DNA of 34,488 nt from Pseudomonas lactucae (GTDB lineage Bacteria > Pseudomonadota > Gammaproteobacteria > Pseudomonadales > Pseudomonadaceae): positions 1 through 34,488 of the forward strand of contig NZ_JAFHKI010000021.1 in assembly GCF_016937615.1 (NCBI RefSeq), in the 5' to 3' direction. Under the pieces are notes generated by a model, which saw only the letters and a program-made list of their open reading frames with translations, ran no database searches and was not told the origin of the DNA. The translations under genes and the position numbers were made by a program. This document shows positions 16,089 through 24,937 of the stretch, piece by piece. The first letter of the stretch is position 1; each line of letters starts with the position of its first letter.

Positions 16089-17378
16089 GTGAACCCAACG
16101 CCCGCTCTGAATACCTTGCGCCCCTCGGCTTGTCCGGGGTTGCTGCGTATCGTCCAGGCGTTGGATGGCGGCATCTGCCGGATCAAACTGGCCGGTGGTT
16201 CGATCAGCGCCGCGCAGGCGAACGCCGTGGCCGATGCAGCCCAAGCCTATGCCGGCGGTGTGATCGAGGCGACCAACCGCGCCAACCTGCAGATCCGTGG
16301 GATCGGCGCCGAGCAGGACGCCCTGATCGCGATGTTGCTCGCCGCGGGCCTGGGCCCGAACAACGCCGCCGGTGACGACGTGCGCAACCTGATGCTCAGC
16401 CCCAGCGCCGGTATCGACCCGCAGATGCTGTTCGACACCCGTCCATTGGCCGGGCAGATCCTCGCCACGCTGGAAAATCATCCGCGCTTTCACGCGTTGT
16501 CGGCCAAGTTCGCCGTGCAACTGGATGGCGGCGAGGCCCTGGCGATGCTCGAACATCATCATGACCTGTGGCTGTCGGCATTCGTGCGCAATGGCCAGAC
16601 GTTGCTCGCGTTTGGCCTGGCAGGTTGTCCGGGCCTGGATGCGCCATTGGCCGCCGTGCGATGGGAGCAGGGGCACGCGTTGGTGGTGGCTGTCCTCGAC
16701 GCGTTCCTTGAACTCGCCACCCCAGAGCAAACCCGCATGCGGCATTTACCTGTGGATAACGTGCTGGGCCGCCTGAGCCTGCCGCTGCTGCCGATCGAAG
16801 GTTTCAAACGCCCGCCCAGTGGCGCTTTGCTTCACCTCGGCACTTATCCGCAGGAACAAAAAAATCAATTCTACGTCGCCGCCGTCGCCCCCTTGGGCCG
16901 CCTGGATTCGTTGATGCTCAAGGGCGCCGCACAGCTTGCCAGCGATTACGGTGACGGCACCTTGCGCTTCACCCCTTGGCAAGGCGTGCTGCTGCCCAAC
17001 GTCGAAAAACCCCACGGCGTGACCGAACGCCTGGCGCAACTGGGCTTTCTCTGTTCAATCGACCAACCCCTGGCGCGCATGACCGCCTGCACCGGTTCGA
17101 GCGGCTGCGCCAAAGCGCTGGCCGATACCAAGGCCGATGCGGTGCAACTGGCCGCGTTGCACACGGGCTTCGACGTCCACCTGTCCGGCTGCCCACGCTC
17201 CTGCGCCGCCGCGCACACCGCGCCGGTCACCTTGCTGGCGGTGAGCCCTGGTCACTACGACCTCTATTTTCGCGAGGCAGCCCAGCCGGGTTTCGGCCGG
17301 CTGCACGCGCGCAACCTTTCCATTGAAGCGGCGGGCGCCCTGTTGCGCGCTCGTCCACGGAGCAACACCGATGATTGA
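16089..17378 (+). CDS. cobG: Precorrin-3B synthase CobG
   Basis: A sulfite/nitrite-reductase-like Fe-S enzyme that uses oxygen to turn precorrin-3A into precorrin-3B. Its presence marks the aerobic cobalamin route. The [4Fe-4S] ligands are visible as C-x5-C in ACTGSSGCAKA and C-x3-C in SGCPRSCAAAH. The N-terminal half carries PSACPGLLRIVQALDGGICRIK. The GTG at 16089 is favoured because a promoter-like CATAAT lies at 16052-16057, which would make the upstream ATG at 16032 untranscribed; that ATG, with GCAGG before it, remains possible and would add 19 residues. The stop overlaps the cobH start by eight bases. Confidence 0.92.
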   Translation: MNPTPALNTLRPSACPGLLRIVQALDGGICRIKLAGGSISAAQANAVADAAQAYAGGVIEATNRANLQIRGIGAEQDALIAMLLAAGLGPNNAAGDDVRNLMLSPSAGIDPQMLFDTRPLAGQILATLENHPRFHALSAKFAVQLDGGEALAMLEHHHDLWLSAFVRNGQTLLAFGLAGCPGLDAPLAAVRWEQGHALVVAVLDAFLELATPEQTRMRHLPVDNVLGRLSLPLLPIEGFKRPPSGALLHLGTYPQEQKNQFYVAAVAPLGRLDSLMLKGAAQLASDYGDGTLRFTPWQGVLLPNVEKPHGVTERLAQLGFLCSIDQPLARMTACTGSSGCAKALADTKADAVQLAALHTGFDVHLSGCPRSCAAAHTAPVTLLAVSPGHYDLYFREAAQPGFGRLHARNLSIEAAGALLRARPRSNTDD

Positions 17379-17997
17379 TTACATCCGCGACGGTCAGGAG
17401 ATCTATCGCAACTCCTTCGCCATTATTCGCGCGGAAGCCAGGTTGGAGCGTATTCCGGCCGACCTGGAAAAACTCGCGGTGCGGGTGATTCACGCATGCG
17501 GCATGGTGGATGCCATCGACGGCCTGCAGTTCTCCGAAGGCGCCGGCAAGGCCGGACGCGATGCTTTGGCGGCGGGCGCGCCGATCCTGTGTGATGCGCG
17601 GATGGTCTCCGAAGGCGTGACCCGTGCGCGCCTGCCGGCCAATAACCCGGTGATCTGCACCCTGCGCGACGACAGCGTGCCTGAGTTGGCGCGGGAGTTG
17701 GGCAACACCCGCTCCGCTGCCGCCCTGGAGTTGTGGCGTCCGCATCTGGCCGGTAGCGTGGTGGTGATCGGCAATGCGCCGACCGCGTTGTTTTACCTGC
17801 TGGAAATGCTCGACGCCGGTGCGCCGAAACCGGCGTTGATCCTTGGCTTCCCGGTGGGTTTTGTTGGCGCCGCCGAATCCAAGGCGATGCTGGCGGCCGA
17901 TAGCCGTGGCGTGCCGTTCGTGATCATGCAAGGCCGCCTGGGCGGCAGCGCCATGGCCGCGGCTGCAGTCAATGCACTCGCCACGGAGGTCGAATAA
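17371..17997 (+). CDS. cobH: Precorrin-8X methylmutase CobH
   Basis: A 208-residue isomerase that moves the C11 methyl group to C12, making hydrogenobyrinate. The start [21 protein letters not shown] and the active-site His in [16 protein letters not shown] are typical, as is the later [15 protein letters not shown]. The ATG at 17371 overlaps the end of cobG and has GGAG upstream; a start at 17323 is out of the family pattern. Its stop shares one base with the cobI start. Confidence 0.95.
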   Translation: MIDYIRDGQEIYRNSFAIIRAEARLERIPADLEKLAVRVIHACGMVDAIDGLQFSEGAGKAGRDALAAGAPILCDARMVSEGVTRARLPANNPVICTLRDDSVPELARELGNTRSAAALELWRPHLAGSVVVIGNAPTALFYLLEMLDAGAPKPALILGFPVGFVGAAESKAMLAADSRGVPFVIMQGRLGGSAMAAAAVNALATEVE

Positions 17998-18728
17998 TGC
18001 CTGCACGCGGACGTTTGATCGGCCTGGGCGTGGGCCCCGGCGACCCGGAACTGATCACCCTCAAGGCCCTGCGCCTGCTGCGCGAGTCGCCGGTGGTGGC
18101 GTACTTCGTGGCCAAGGGCAAGAAGGGCAATGCGTTCGGCATCATCGAAGATCACCTGGTGCCGCAACAGACCCTGATGCCGCTGGTGTACCCGGTGACC
18201 ACCGAAGCGCTGCCGGCGCCGCTGTCGTACGAGCAGGTGATCAGCGATTTCTACGACACCGCCAGCGTCGACGTGGCCGCGCATCTGGACGCCGGCCGCG
18301 ATGTGGCGGTGATCTGCGAAGGCGACCCGTTCTTCTACGGCTCCTACATGTACCTGCATGACCGTCTGGCCGAGCGTTACGAAGCCCAGGTCATCCCCGG
18401 CGTGTGTTCGATGCTGGGTGGCGCGTCGGTGCTCGGCGCGCCGTTGGTGTATCGCAACCAGAGCCTGTCGGTGTTGTCGGGCGTATTGACCCATGACGAC
18501 CTCAAGCGCCGCCTGGCGGATGCCGACGCCGCGGTGATCATGAAACTGGGCCGCAACTTCCCCAAAGTGCGTCAGGTGCTGGAAGAACTCGGCCTGGCCG
18601 AGCGGGCGCTGTATGTGGAGCGCGCCACCATGTCCAACCAGAAGATCGTGCCGCTGGATCAGGTGGAGCCGATGTCGTCGCCGTATTTCTCGCTGATCAT
18701 CGTGCCCGGTGAACGGTGGCAAGGGTGA
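17997..18728 (+). CDS. cobI: Precorrin-2 C20-methyltransferase CobI
   Basis: A 243-residue SAM-dependent methyltransferase that acts on precorrin-2 at C20, the entry to the corrin branch. Conserved motifs are [20 protein letters not shown] at the N-terminus, [16 protein letters not shown] in the middle and [18 protein letters not shown] after it. The start and stop codons overlap those of cobH and cobJ (TAATG and TGATG), so the four genes form one tightly coupled operon. Confidence 0.96.
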   Translation: MPARGRLIGLGVGPGDPELITLKALRLLRESPVVAYFVAKGKKGNAFGIIEDHLVPQQTLMPLVYPVTTEALPAPLSYEQVISDFYDTASVDVAAHLDAGRDVAVICEGDPFFYGSYMYLHDRLAERYEAQVIPGVCSMLGGASVLGAPLVYRNQSLSVLSGVLTHDDLKRRLADADAAVIMKLGRNFPKVRQVLEELGLAERALYVERATMSNQKIVPLDQVEPMSSPYFSLIIVPGERWQG

Positions 18729-20365
18729 TGACTCCTGCGATTGTCATCCTGGGCCAGGGCAGCCTGGCGACGGCGCGCGAAATCCAGCAGGTGTATGCCG
18801 GTGCAGTGATTTACGGTTTGGCCGGGCGAGTTGAAGGTGCGGACCAGGCCTACAACGAATTCGGCGCTACCCTGCGCCAGTTGTATCAACAAGGCACGCC
18901 GCTGATTGCCTTGTGCGCCGCTGGCATCGTGATCCGCACCCTGGCGCCGTTGCTGCTGGAAAAAGGTGAAGAGCCCGCCGTGCTGGCCGTGGCCGAAGAC
19001 GGCAGCGCCGTGGTGCCGCTGCTCGGTGGCCTGGGTGGCGTTAACCGGATGGCGCGGGAAATCGGTGCTGCGCTGAATGTATCCGCTGCGATCACCACCA
19101 GCGGCGAGCTGCGTTTTGGCACCTGCCTGCTCAACCCTCCCACGGGCTATGCGCTGGCCGACCTGGAGCTGGGCAAGCGTTTCGTTTCCGACTTGCTGGC
19201 CGGCGAAAGCGTGCGCATCGAAGGCGCGGCGCCGTGGTTGGAGCAAGCGAATCTGCCGCAGGACCGGCACGCACGGTTAGCGATTCATGTGGGCAGCGCC
19301 GAGCGCGTGCCGGTGGCCAATGAGTTGCTGATCTACCCGAAGAACGTCAGCGTGACCTGCAAACCGGGCGTGGATGTGGCCGAGCGTGTGCGGGCGGCGC
19401 TGCATGACGCGGGCATCGCTGTGCAATCCCTGGCGTGCCTGCTTGCCAGTGACACGCAAATGGCCGAGGCGTCGCTGCATGAAGCGGCATCTGCCTTGGC
19501 GGTGCCGCTGCGTTTTGCCCGCATCAGCCAAGACGCCGACATCGTGATTCAGGTTGCCGAGCAACCGCTGGACCTGTCCCAGGTAGGGCGCCCACGTGGC
19601 CGCCTCGCCGTGATCGGCCTGGGGCCTGGCGCGGCGGAATTGATGGTGCCGGCGGTCAAGGCCGAACTGGCGCGCTGCACCGATGTGCTGGGCTATGAGA
19701 CCTACGTGCGCATGGCCGGGCCGTTCCGTGACGATCAAGTGCAGCACTGCACCGATAACCGCGAAGAAATGCAGCGCGCGCGCCATGCCTTCGAACTGGC
19801 CGTCACGGGCCGTTCGGTGGTGGTGGTGTCGTCCGGTGACCCTGGCGTGTTCGCCATGGCGGCGGCGGTGATCGAGGCGCTTCACGAGTCCAGCGATCCG
19901 GCCTGGCATCAGGTCGATCTGCAAATCCTGCCGGGCGTCTCGGCCTCCCTGGCCACTGCTGCCCAGGCGGGTGCGCCGTTGGGGCATGACTTCTGCGTGA
20001 TGTCGCTGTCGGACAACCTCAAGCCCTGGTCAATCATCGAAAAACGCCTGGATCTCGCCTCCCAGGCCGACCTGGCCCTGGCGTTCTACAACCCGATCTC
20101 ACGCGCGCGACCTTGGCAATTGGGGCGCGCCCTGGAAATCGTCGCGCTGCATCGCACGCCCGAGACACCGGTGGTGCTGGGCCGCGATATCGGTCGCCCG
20201 GGCCAGACCCTGCGCGTCACCACGCTGGGGCAACTGACCCCGGAACAGGTGGACATGCGCACCATGGTGCTGATCGGCTCGTCCACCACCTGCACGTTCC
20301 CGCGTGCCGGTGGCGGTGAGTGGGTGTACACGCCGCGCTGGTACGGCGAAAAGCCCGTGTCCTGA
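18728..20365 (+). CDS. cobJ: CbiG/CobE-CobJ fusion: precorrin-3B C17-methyltransferase
   Basis: A 545-residue fusion. The first 290 or so residues are CbiG/CobE-like (YGLAGRVEGADQAYNEFG, ALCAAGIVIRTLAPLL, GGLGGVNRMAREIG). The C-terminal part is CobJ, the ring-contracting C17 methyltransferase, with LAVIGLGPGAAELMVPAVKA, VVVSSGDPGVFAMAAAVIEA and a C-terminal GRPGQTLRVTTLGQL. CbiG hydrolyses cobalt-precorrin-5A in the anaerobic route, whereas CobE in the aerobic route has an unclear role, so the N-terminal domain is of interest beside CobG. The ATG at 18728 overlaps the cobI stop; a GTG at 18716 is possible. A good terminator follows. Confidence 0.93.
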   Translation: MTPAIVILGQGSLATAREIQQVYAGAVIYGLAGRVEGADQAYNEFGATLRQLYQQGTPLIALCAAGIVIRTLAPLLLEKGEEPAVLAVAEDGSAVVPLLGGLGGVNRMAREIGAALNVSAAITTSGELRFGTCLLNPPTGYALADLELGKRFVSDLLAGESVRIEGAAPWLEQANLPQDRHARLAIHVGSAERVPVANELLIYPKNVSVTCKPGVDVAERVRAALHDAGIAVQSLACLLASDTQMAEASLHEAASALAVPLRFARISQDADIVIQVAEQPLDLSQVGRPRGRLAVIGLGPGAAELMVPAVKAELARCTDVLGYETYVRMAGPFRDDQVQHCTDNREEMQRARHAFELAVTGRSVVVVSSGDPGVFAMAAAVIEALHESSDPAWHQVDLQILPGVSASLATAAQAGAPLGHDFCVMSLSDNLKPWSIIEKRLDLASQADLALAFYNPISRARPWQLGRALEIVALHRTPETPVVLGRDIGRPGQTLRVTTLGQLTPEQVDMRTMVLIGSSTTCTFPRAGGGEWVYTPRWYGEKPVS

Positions 20366-20386
20366 ATACGCCCCGGTGACCGCTGG

Positions 20387-20442
20387 AAAGCTCCGAATGA
20401 CGCAGTGATTGTGCTGCGCGTGTTCGGGGCTTTTTCTTTTTT
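20387..20442 (+). terminator. Intrinsic terminator of the cobGHIJ operon
   Basis: AAAGCTCCGAA (20387-20397) pairs over 11 positions, one of them G-U, with TTCGGGGCTTT (20423-20433). It is followed by a T-rich tail TTTTTCTTTTTT (20431-20442). It begins 21 bases after the cobJ stop. Confidence 0.85.
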
Positions 20443-20601
20443 GCGCGATGAAAAACCGAACGCTTGCAGCGACCCCGCGTAATTGCTGGAGGGCGCGATC
20501 CGGCGTGGTCGGCCAAGGCATGTTTGTCGCCTGGAAAGCTCGACTGCCGGTGGACTAGTGTGGAAAGCAGCCCCATGTGGGGTGTTTGTGGAGAACTGAA
20601 A

Positions 20602-21369
20602 ATGGAGCGACGTCACAGAAGGATCAACAACACGAAAAGGCGAAAACTGATTGCCGCGCACAAGCCGCCGGGTGCGCCGGCTGCTGTGCCGGCTGACACC
20701 GACGACAGCAATGCGGCGGTGGTCAACAACAGCGTCATGTCGTTTGCCGAGGGGGTGTCGGGCCTGAACCGCGAATACATTCGCAAAAGCTATTTGCTGG
20801 CCAGCAGCTATGTCAGCGATGTGTTGAATATTCACCGCGGTACCGAGGCCTGGTACGACGCGTTTATCGACGTGATGCTCAGCCTGGGTTGGCTGCCGCT
20901 GCGCAGCCGTTTCGAGCGGGTCTCACGTTCGGACAAGGGCCTGACGGTACAGGTGGCGGCATTGAACATCATCGCGGCGCTGTTGGCGTCGACCTCATGG
21001 GCCGGGCCGCTGGTCAATGCGTTGCCCAAACTGGCGGCCGATGCGCTGGAGGCGTTGAAACAGCAGCCAGCGTCACTGGCGCTGTTCAAGCGCAACACGA
21101 CGCTGCACCAGGGCGGTGATTTTGGCCTGGCGTCCTGCGTCGAAGCGGACGGGGAATTGATGATGGTGCTGGTGACCTACAGCACCCAGGGTGTGAACAA
21201 ACAGGTGGGGTTGCCGTTTCTGGAATGGGACAGCGCCTCGGTCGAGGCCTTCAGCGGGCAGACCTGCCTGGTGCTGAATACCTCGCTGGTCAACGAAAAA
21301 ACCGTCCAGCTGATGCGCGAAAGCGCGGGTGACAAGGTGCAGCTGGCGATCGCCAAGTACCGTATCTAA
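20602..21369 (+). CDS. Unrecognised 255-residue protein
   Basis: I do not recognise this family. The N-terminus is strongly basic (MERRHRRINNTKRRKLIAAH), followed by a Pro/Ala/Asp-rich linker to about residue 45. A folded region begins with FAEGVSGLNREYIRKSYLLASSYV and contains YDAFIDVMLSLGWLPL and a hydrophobic stretch, LTVQVAALNIIAALLASTSW, which could be a buried or amphipathic helix. The C-terminal half is beta-rich (MVLVTYSTQGVNKQVGLPFLEW). No signal peptide is seen. The ATG at 20602 has GGAGA eight bases upstream. A larger frame from 20464 is possible but lacks support. It is monocistronic and converges on the marC-like gene with a four-base overlap. Confidence 0.75.
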   Translation: MERRHRRINNTKRRKLIAAHKPPGAPAAVPADTDDSNAAVVNNSVMSFAEGVSGLNREYIRKSYLLASSYVSDVLNIHRGTEAWYDAFIDVMLSLGWLPLRSRFERVSRSDKGLTVQVAALNIIAALLASTSWAGPLVNALPKLAADALEALKQQPASLALFKRNTTLHQGGDFGLASCVEADGELMMVLVTYSTQGVNKQVGLPFLEWDSASVEAFSGQTCLVLNTSLVNEKTVQLMRESAGDKVQLAIAKYRI

Positions 21370-21962
21370 GGCGCCAGATAACCGCGCACGCCGGTAAAGA
21401 TGATTTGCGCGGCGAGGGCGCACACGAACAGGCCCATCAGCCGGCTGACAATTTGCAGGCCCTGGTCACCGAGAATGCGTTCGATACGGTTGGACAGGTA
21501 CAGCACCACGCCCACCGTGAGGCTGGCCAGGGCGATGCTGAGGATGGCGGTGAGCTTGTCATCCCAATGCGGCTGGCTGACCCCCATCACCAGCAGCGCA
21601 CCGATGGTGCCGGGGCCGACGGTGAGGGGGATGGTCAGCGGCACGATGGTCACGTCCTGCTGCACGTTGTCGGTCTGCACCGCCGACTTGCCCTGTGCCA
21701 TGCCCAGCGCCGAGATAAACAGCACACTGCCGGCGCCGATGCGGAACGCATCCACGGTGATGCCGAACACGCTGAAAATGACGCGGCCGAACAGGTAGAG
21801 CAGCACGCTCGACACCAGGGTCGCCAGCGCCACTTTCCAGGCCAGGCGCCGCCGTTCTTTGCTGGAGTAGCCACGGGTCAGGCTGATAAAGCAGGACAGC
21901 ACGAAGAACGGGCTGTAGAGCACGAGCATCTTCAGGTAAACGCTGAACAACACGTGGAGCAT
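21366..21962 (-). CDS. MarC family (UPF0056) inner-membrane protein
   Basis: A 198-residue integral membrane protein with about six hydrophobic segments. Typical MarC/UPF0056 features are LKMLVLYSPFFVLSCFISLTRGYS near the start, ISALGMAQ, and the strongly conserved TIVPLTIPLTVGPGTIGALLVM in the middle. Family members are described as putative transporters of the NAAT group; the substrate is not established. The ATG at 21962 is chosen because upstream sequence is non-homologous REP-derived coding. Its stop codon overlaps that of the convergent gene. Confidence 0.88.
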   Translation of the reverse strand: MLHVLFSVYLKMLVLYSPFFVLSCFISLTRGYSSKERRRLAWKVALATLVSSVLLYLFGRVIFSVFGITVDAFRIGAGSVLFISALGMAQGKSAVQTDNVQQDVTIVPLTIPLTVGPGTIGALLVMGVSQPHWDDKLTAILSIALASLTVGVVLYLSNRIERILGDQGLQIVSRLMGLFVCALAAQIIFTGVRGYLAP

Positions 21963-22017
21963 GGGGGCGGCTCGCGGGAGGGGAACGTGTGCAGAGTCTA
22001 TCAGGCGATAGAGATCA

Positions 22018-22050
22018 AATGTGGGAGGGGGGCAAGTCCCCTTCCACATT
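22018..22050. repeat. Single REP hairpin
   Basis: AAATGTGGGAGGGG at the left pairs with CCCCTTCCACATT at the right around a GGCAAGT core, making a near-perfect palindrome. It lies 17 bases beyond the retS stop and may act as transcript end structure for retS. Confidence 0.75.
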
Positions 22051-22066
22051 GGAAATGTATTTCAGG

Positions 22067-24836
22067 TCAGGAGGGTTCGTGTTCGGGCCGCTGTTGACGC
22101 TGCGCCACCCAGAACTCCACCAGCTCGCGCAACTGCGACAACTCCACCGGCTTGGCCATGTGCCCGTCCATGCCGGCCTGGCGCGCGCGTTCCTTGTGTT
22201 CCGACAGGATATGCGCCGTCAGCGCCACCACCGGCGTGCGGATGCGTTGGTGGCTGACTTCCCATGCACGCAGTTGCTGGGTGGCGGAGAAGCCATCGAG
22301 AATCGGCATTTCACAGTCCATCAACACCAGGTCGTAGCGCTGGGCTTTCATCGCCTCCAGCGCTTCTTCGCCGTTGCTGGCGGTGTCCGGGTCGAGGTTG
22401 AGTTTGCCGAGCATGCCGCGAATCACTTTGGTGGAAATGCTGTTGTCTTCGGCCACCAGGATCTTGAAGTCACCGGGCACCGTCACCGCGGGTGGTGCGC
22501 TGAGCGCCGGGCGAGACGGCAGACCGCCTTTGTTGCGCTGGGTCAGTTCGTCGGCCAGGGTGGTCTTGAGGGTATAACCGGCCACCGGCTTGGCGAGGAT
22601 GCGCTTGATCCCGCAGTTGCGCGCAATGATCTTGCTCGGCGCGTTGCTGATGCCGGTGAGCATGATCAGCAGGATGTCGTGGTTCAGGCTCGGGTCTTCC
22701 TTGATCTTCGCCGCCAGTTGCATGCCGGTCATGCCGGGCATGTTCTGGTCCAGCAACACCACATCGAAGTAGTCGCGCAGGTGCGCCTTGGTGCGCAGCA
22801 ACGCCAGGGCTTCCTTGCCGGAGGGGACGGCGCTGACGTTCAGGCCCCAGGCCGTGCATTGCTGCACCAGCACTTTGCGGCAGGTGTCGTTGTCGTCCAC
22901 CACCAGCACCCGTGCGTCCTTGAGCGGGCCGTCCAGGTCGGAGGTCGGGTGCTCCAGGCGTTCCGGGTCCAGCGGCAGCGTCAGCCACAGGGTACTGCCT
23001 TGATGGCTGCCGCTCTTGATGCCGAACTCGCCGTTCATCAACAGGATCAACTGGCGGGCGATGACCAGGCCCAGGTGGCCGCTCAAGCGCGTGGCCGAGA
23101 GGAAGTTCTTGCTGTGCAGTTCGCTGTGCAACAGGGCCTCGCGCTCGACGGCTTCCATCGGCAGGCCGCTGTCTTGCACGGCGATGCGCAGGCGCGGCTT
23201 GGTGCTGCGGTCGTCCAGGGCGACGACGATCAGCACTTCGCCTTCATCGGTCTTGTGCAGGGCGTTTTCCAGCAGACTCAGCAGTGCCTGGCGCAGGCGG
23301 GTCGGGTCACCGCTGATGACGCGTGGCACCTGGGGCTGGATAAAGCTGATCAACTCGACGTTCTGCTGCTCGGCCTTGGCGCGGAAGATGCTCAGGCAGT
23401 CTTCGAGCAGTGCGTTGAGGTCGAACTGCACGTCGTCCAGCTCGATCTGCCCGGATTCGAGCTTGGAGATGTCGAGGATCTCGTTGATCAGCGTCAGCAG
23501 TTCGTTGCCGGCGCTGTGGATGGTCTGCACGTAATCGCGCTGCTTCACCGACAGCGGTGTGCCCAGCAGCAGTTCGGTCATGCCCAGTACGCCGTTCATG
23601 GGGGTGCGGATTTCGTGGCTGATCTTGGCCAGGAACTCGGCCTTGGCGGCGATTTCGGCATTGCTGGCGGCCAGGTCGCGGCTGAGGCTGAAGCGCGCCT
23701 CGACAATTGCACGCTGGCGCTCGCCCAGGGCCAGGCTCATCAACAGGCCACTGAGGCAGATGAACGCCAGCAGGGTGACGATCAACCCCTGCGGCGACAC
23801 CATCGTCAGGCCCAGCAACGCCGGCAGGATGATCAGCGTGCCGATGTTGAACACCACCATGCCCGCCACGAACAACCGCGCCGGCCGGTAGCCCTTCTGC
23901 CAGTGATACGCCGAGACAAACAGCATGCTCAGGCCGGCGAGGGCCACCAGGGCGTAGGTAATGATGTTCAGCGGCAGTGTGTTGACGAACAACAGCAGCA
24001 GGCCGCACAGCACGATAAACAGGATGTCGGCCATCAACAGCTTGTTAAGCGGGTGCGGGCCTAACGGCATGAAGAATCGATAGGCAAACATCAGTCCGCA
24101 CGGCGCGGTCAGCAGCAAGGCCAGGTAGGCGCCCGGTGTTTGCAGCGCATGCCAGTTCGGCAACCAGGGACCTGGCAGGTTGAGCAGCAGCGCCAGGCTG
24201 AGCAGCAATAGGATTTCGCACGCCGCCAGCCACAGGCTGCTGCGTGAGCGATGGTAGGCAAAGCGTGAAACGTTGTGCAGGATCAGCATCAGCAGGCAGC
24301 CGAACAGCAGGCCGTAGATCAGTGTCTGGGTCTGGTCGGCGGCGGCCAGTACGGCCGGCTCAAGGGTGATATAGGGGCGCAGCTCGTGTTCCGACACCAG
24401 GCGCAGATAGACCTCGAGGGGCTGCTGGCTCTGGGGCATCGGTAGCATGAAATCACTGCTGGGCAGCGGACGTTGTTCCTGTGGCTGCCGGGCGCCGGTG
24501 CTTGTTTGCTCCACCAGCGTGTCGCCGTCCAGGACGTACAGGCTCAGGTGCGACAGGTCCGGGGCGAATACCCGCAGCACTTGCTCGTGCTTGCCCGGTT
24601 GCAGTTTGAAACGTACCCACAACGCACCGTCCGGCGGTGCGCGTGATACGGTCCAGTTCGATGGGGCTGAATTGGTTGGTGTAGCGCGAGGAGCGAATAT
24701 CGCTCAGTTGCAGGTCGGCCTGCTCATCAAGCAATACTGCCCAGCCACTGCCTTGCGCGGCGGCCTGGGCCGGGAACAGGCAGAGCAGCGTCAGCAGACT
24801 GACAGTGAAACCTATGGCGATCCTGAGCCAGCGCAC
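22067..24836 (-). pseudogene. retS: Hybrid sensor kinase RetS, frameshifted near the N-terminus
   Basis: RetS is the hybrid sensor that restrains GacS and so holds down RsmY/RsmZ. The N-terminal frame starts at 24836 with a signal peptide (WLRIAIGFTVSLLTLLCLFP) and then DLQLSDIRSSRYTNQFSP. At 24632-24638 (CCGCCGG run) homology moves to another frame with PDGALWVRFKLQPGKHEQ, which stays open to 22067. Domains then follow: the rest of 7TMR-DISMED2, seven hydrophobic segments, a HisKA domain with FLAKISHEIRTPMNGVLGM (His codon 23615-23617), an ATPase domain whose G1 box is DSGLP instead of DxGxG, receiver 1 (VVLLDQNMPGMTG) and receiver 2 (LVLMDCEMPILDG). One extra base explains the break. Without correction the signal-peptide frame ends at 24453; a TTG at 24622 could give a protein lacking its export signal. 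Sequencing error is possible. Confidence 0.85.
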
Positions 24837-24937
24837 GGCGAAATCCCTTCGTAGGTTGATGCACGGGTTAACTATGCGCGGGGTAGCCGGTGTACGGCAA
24901 GGGCCACAGGCCCTTGCCTGACCGAACGGATAGCAGG

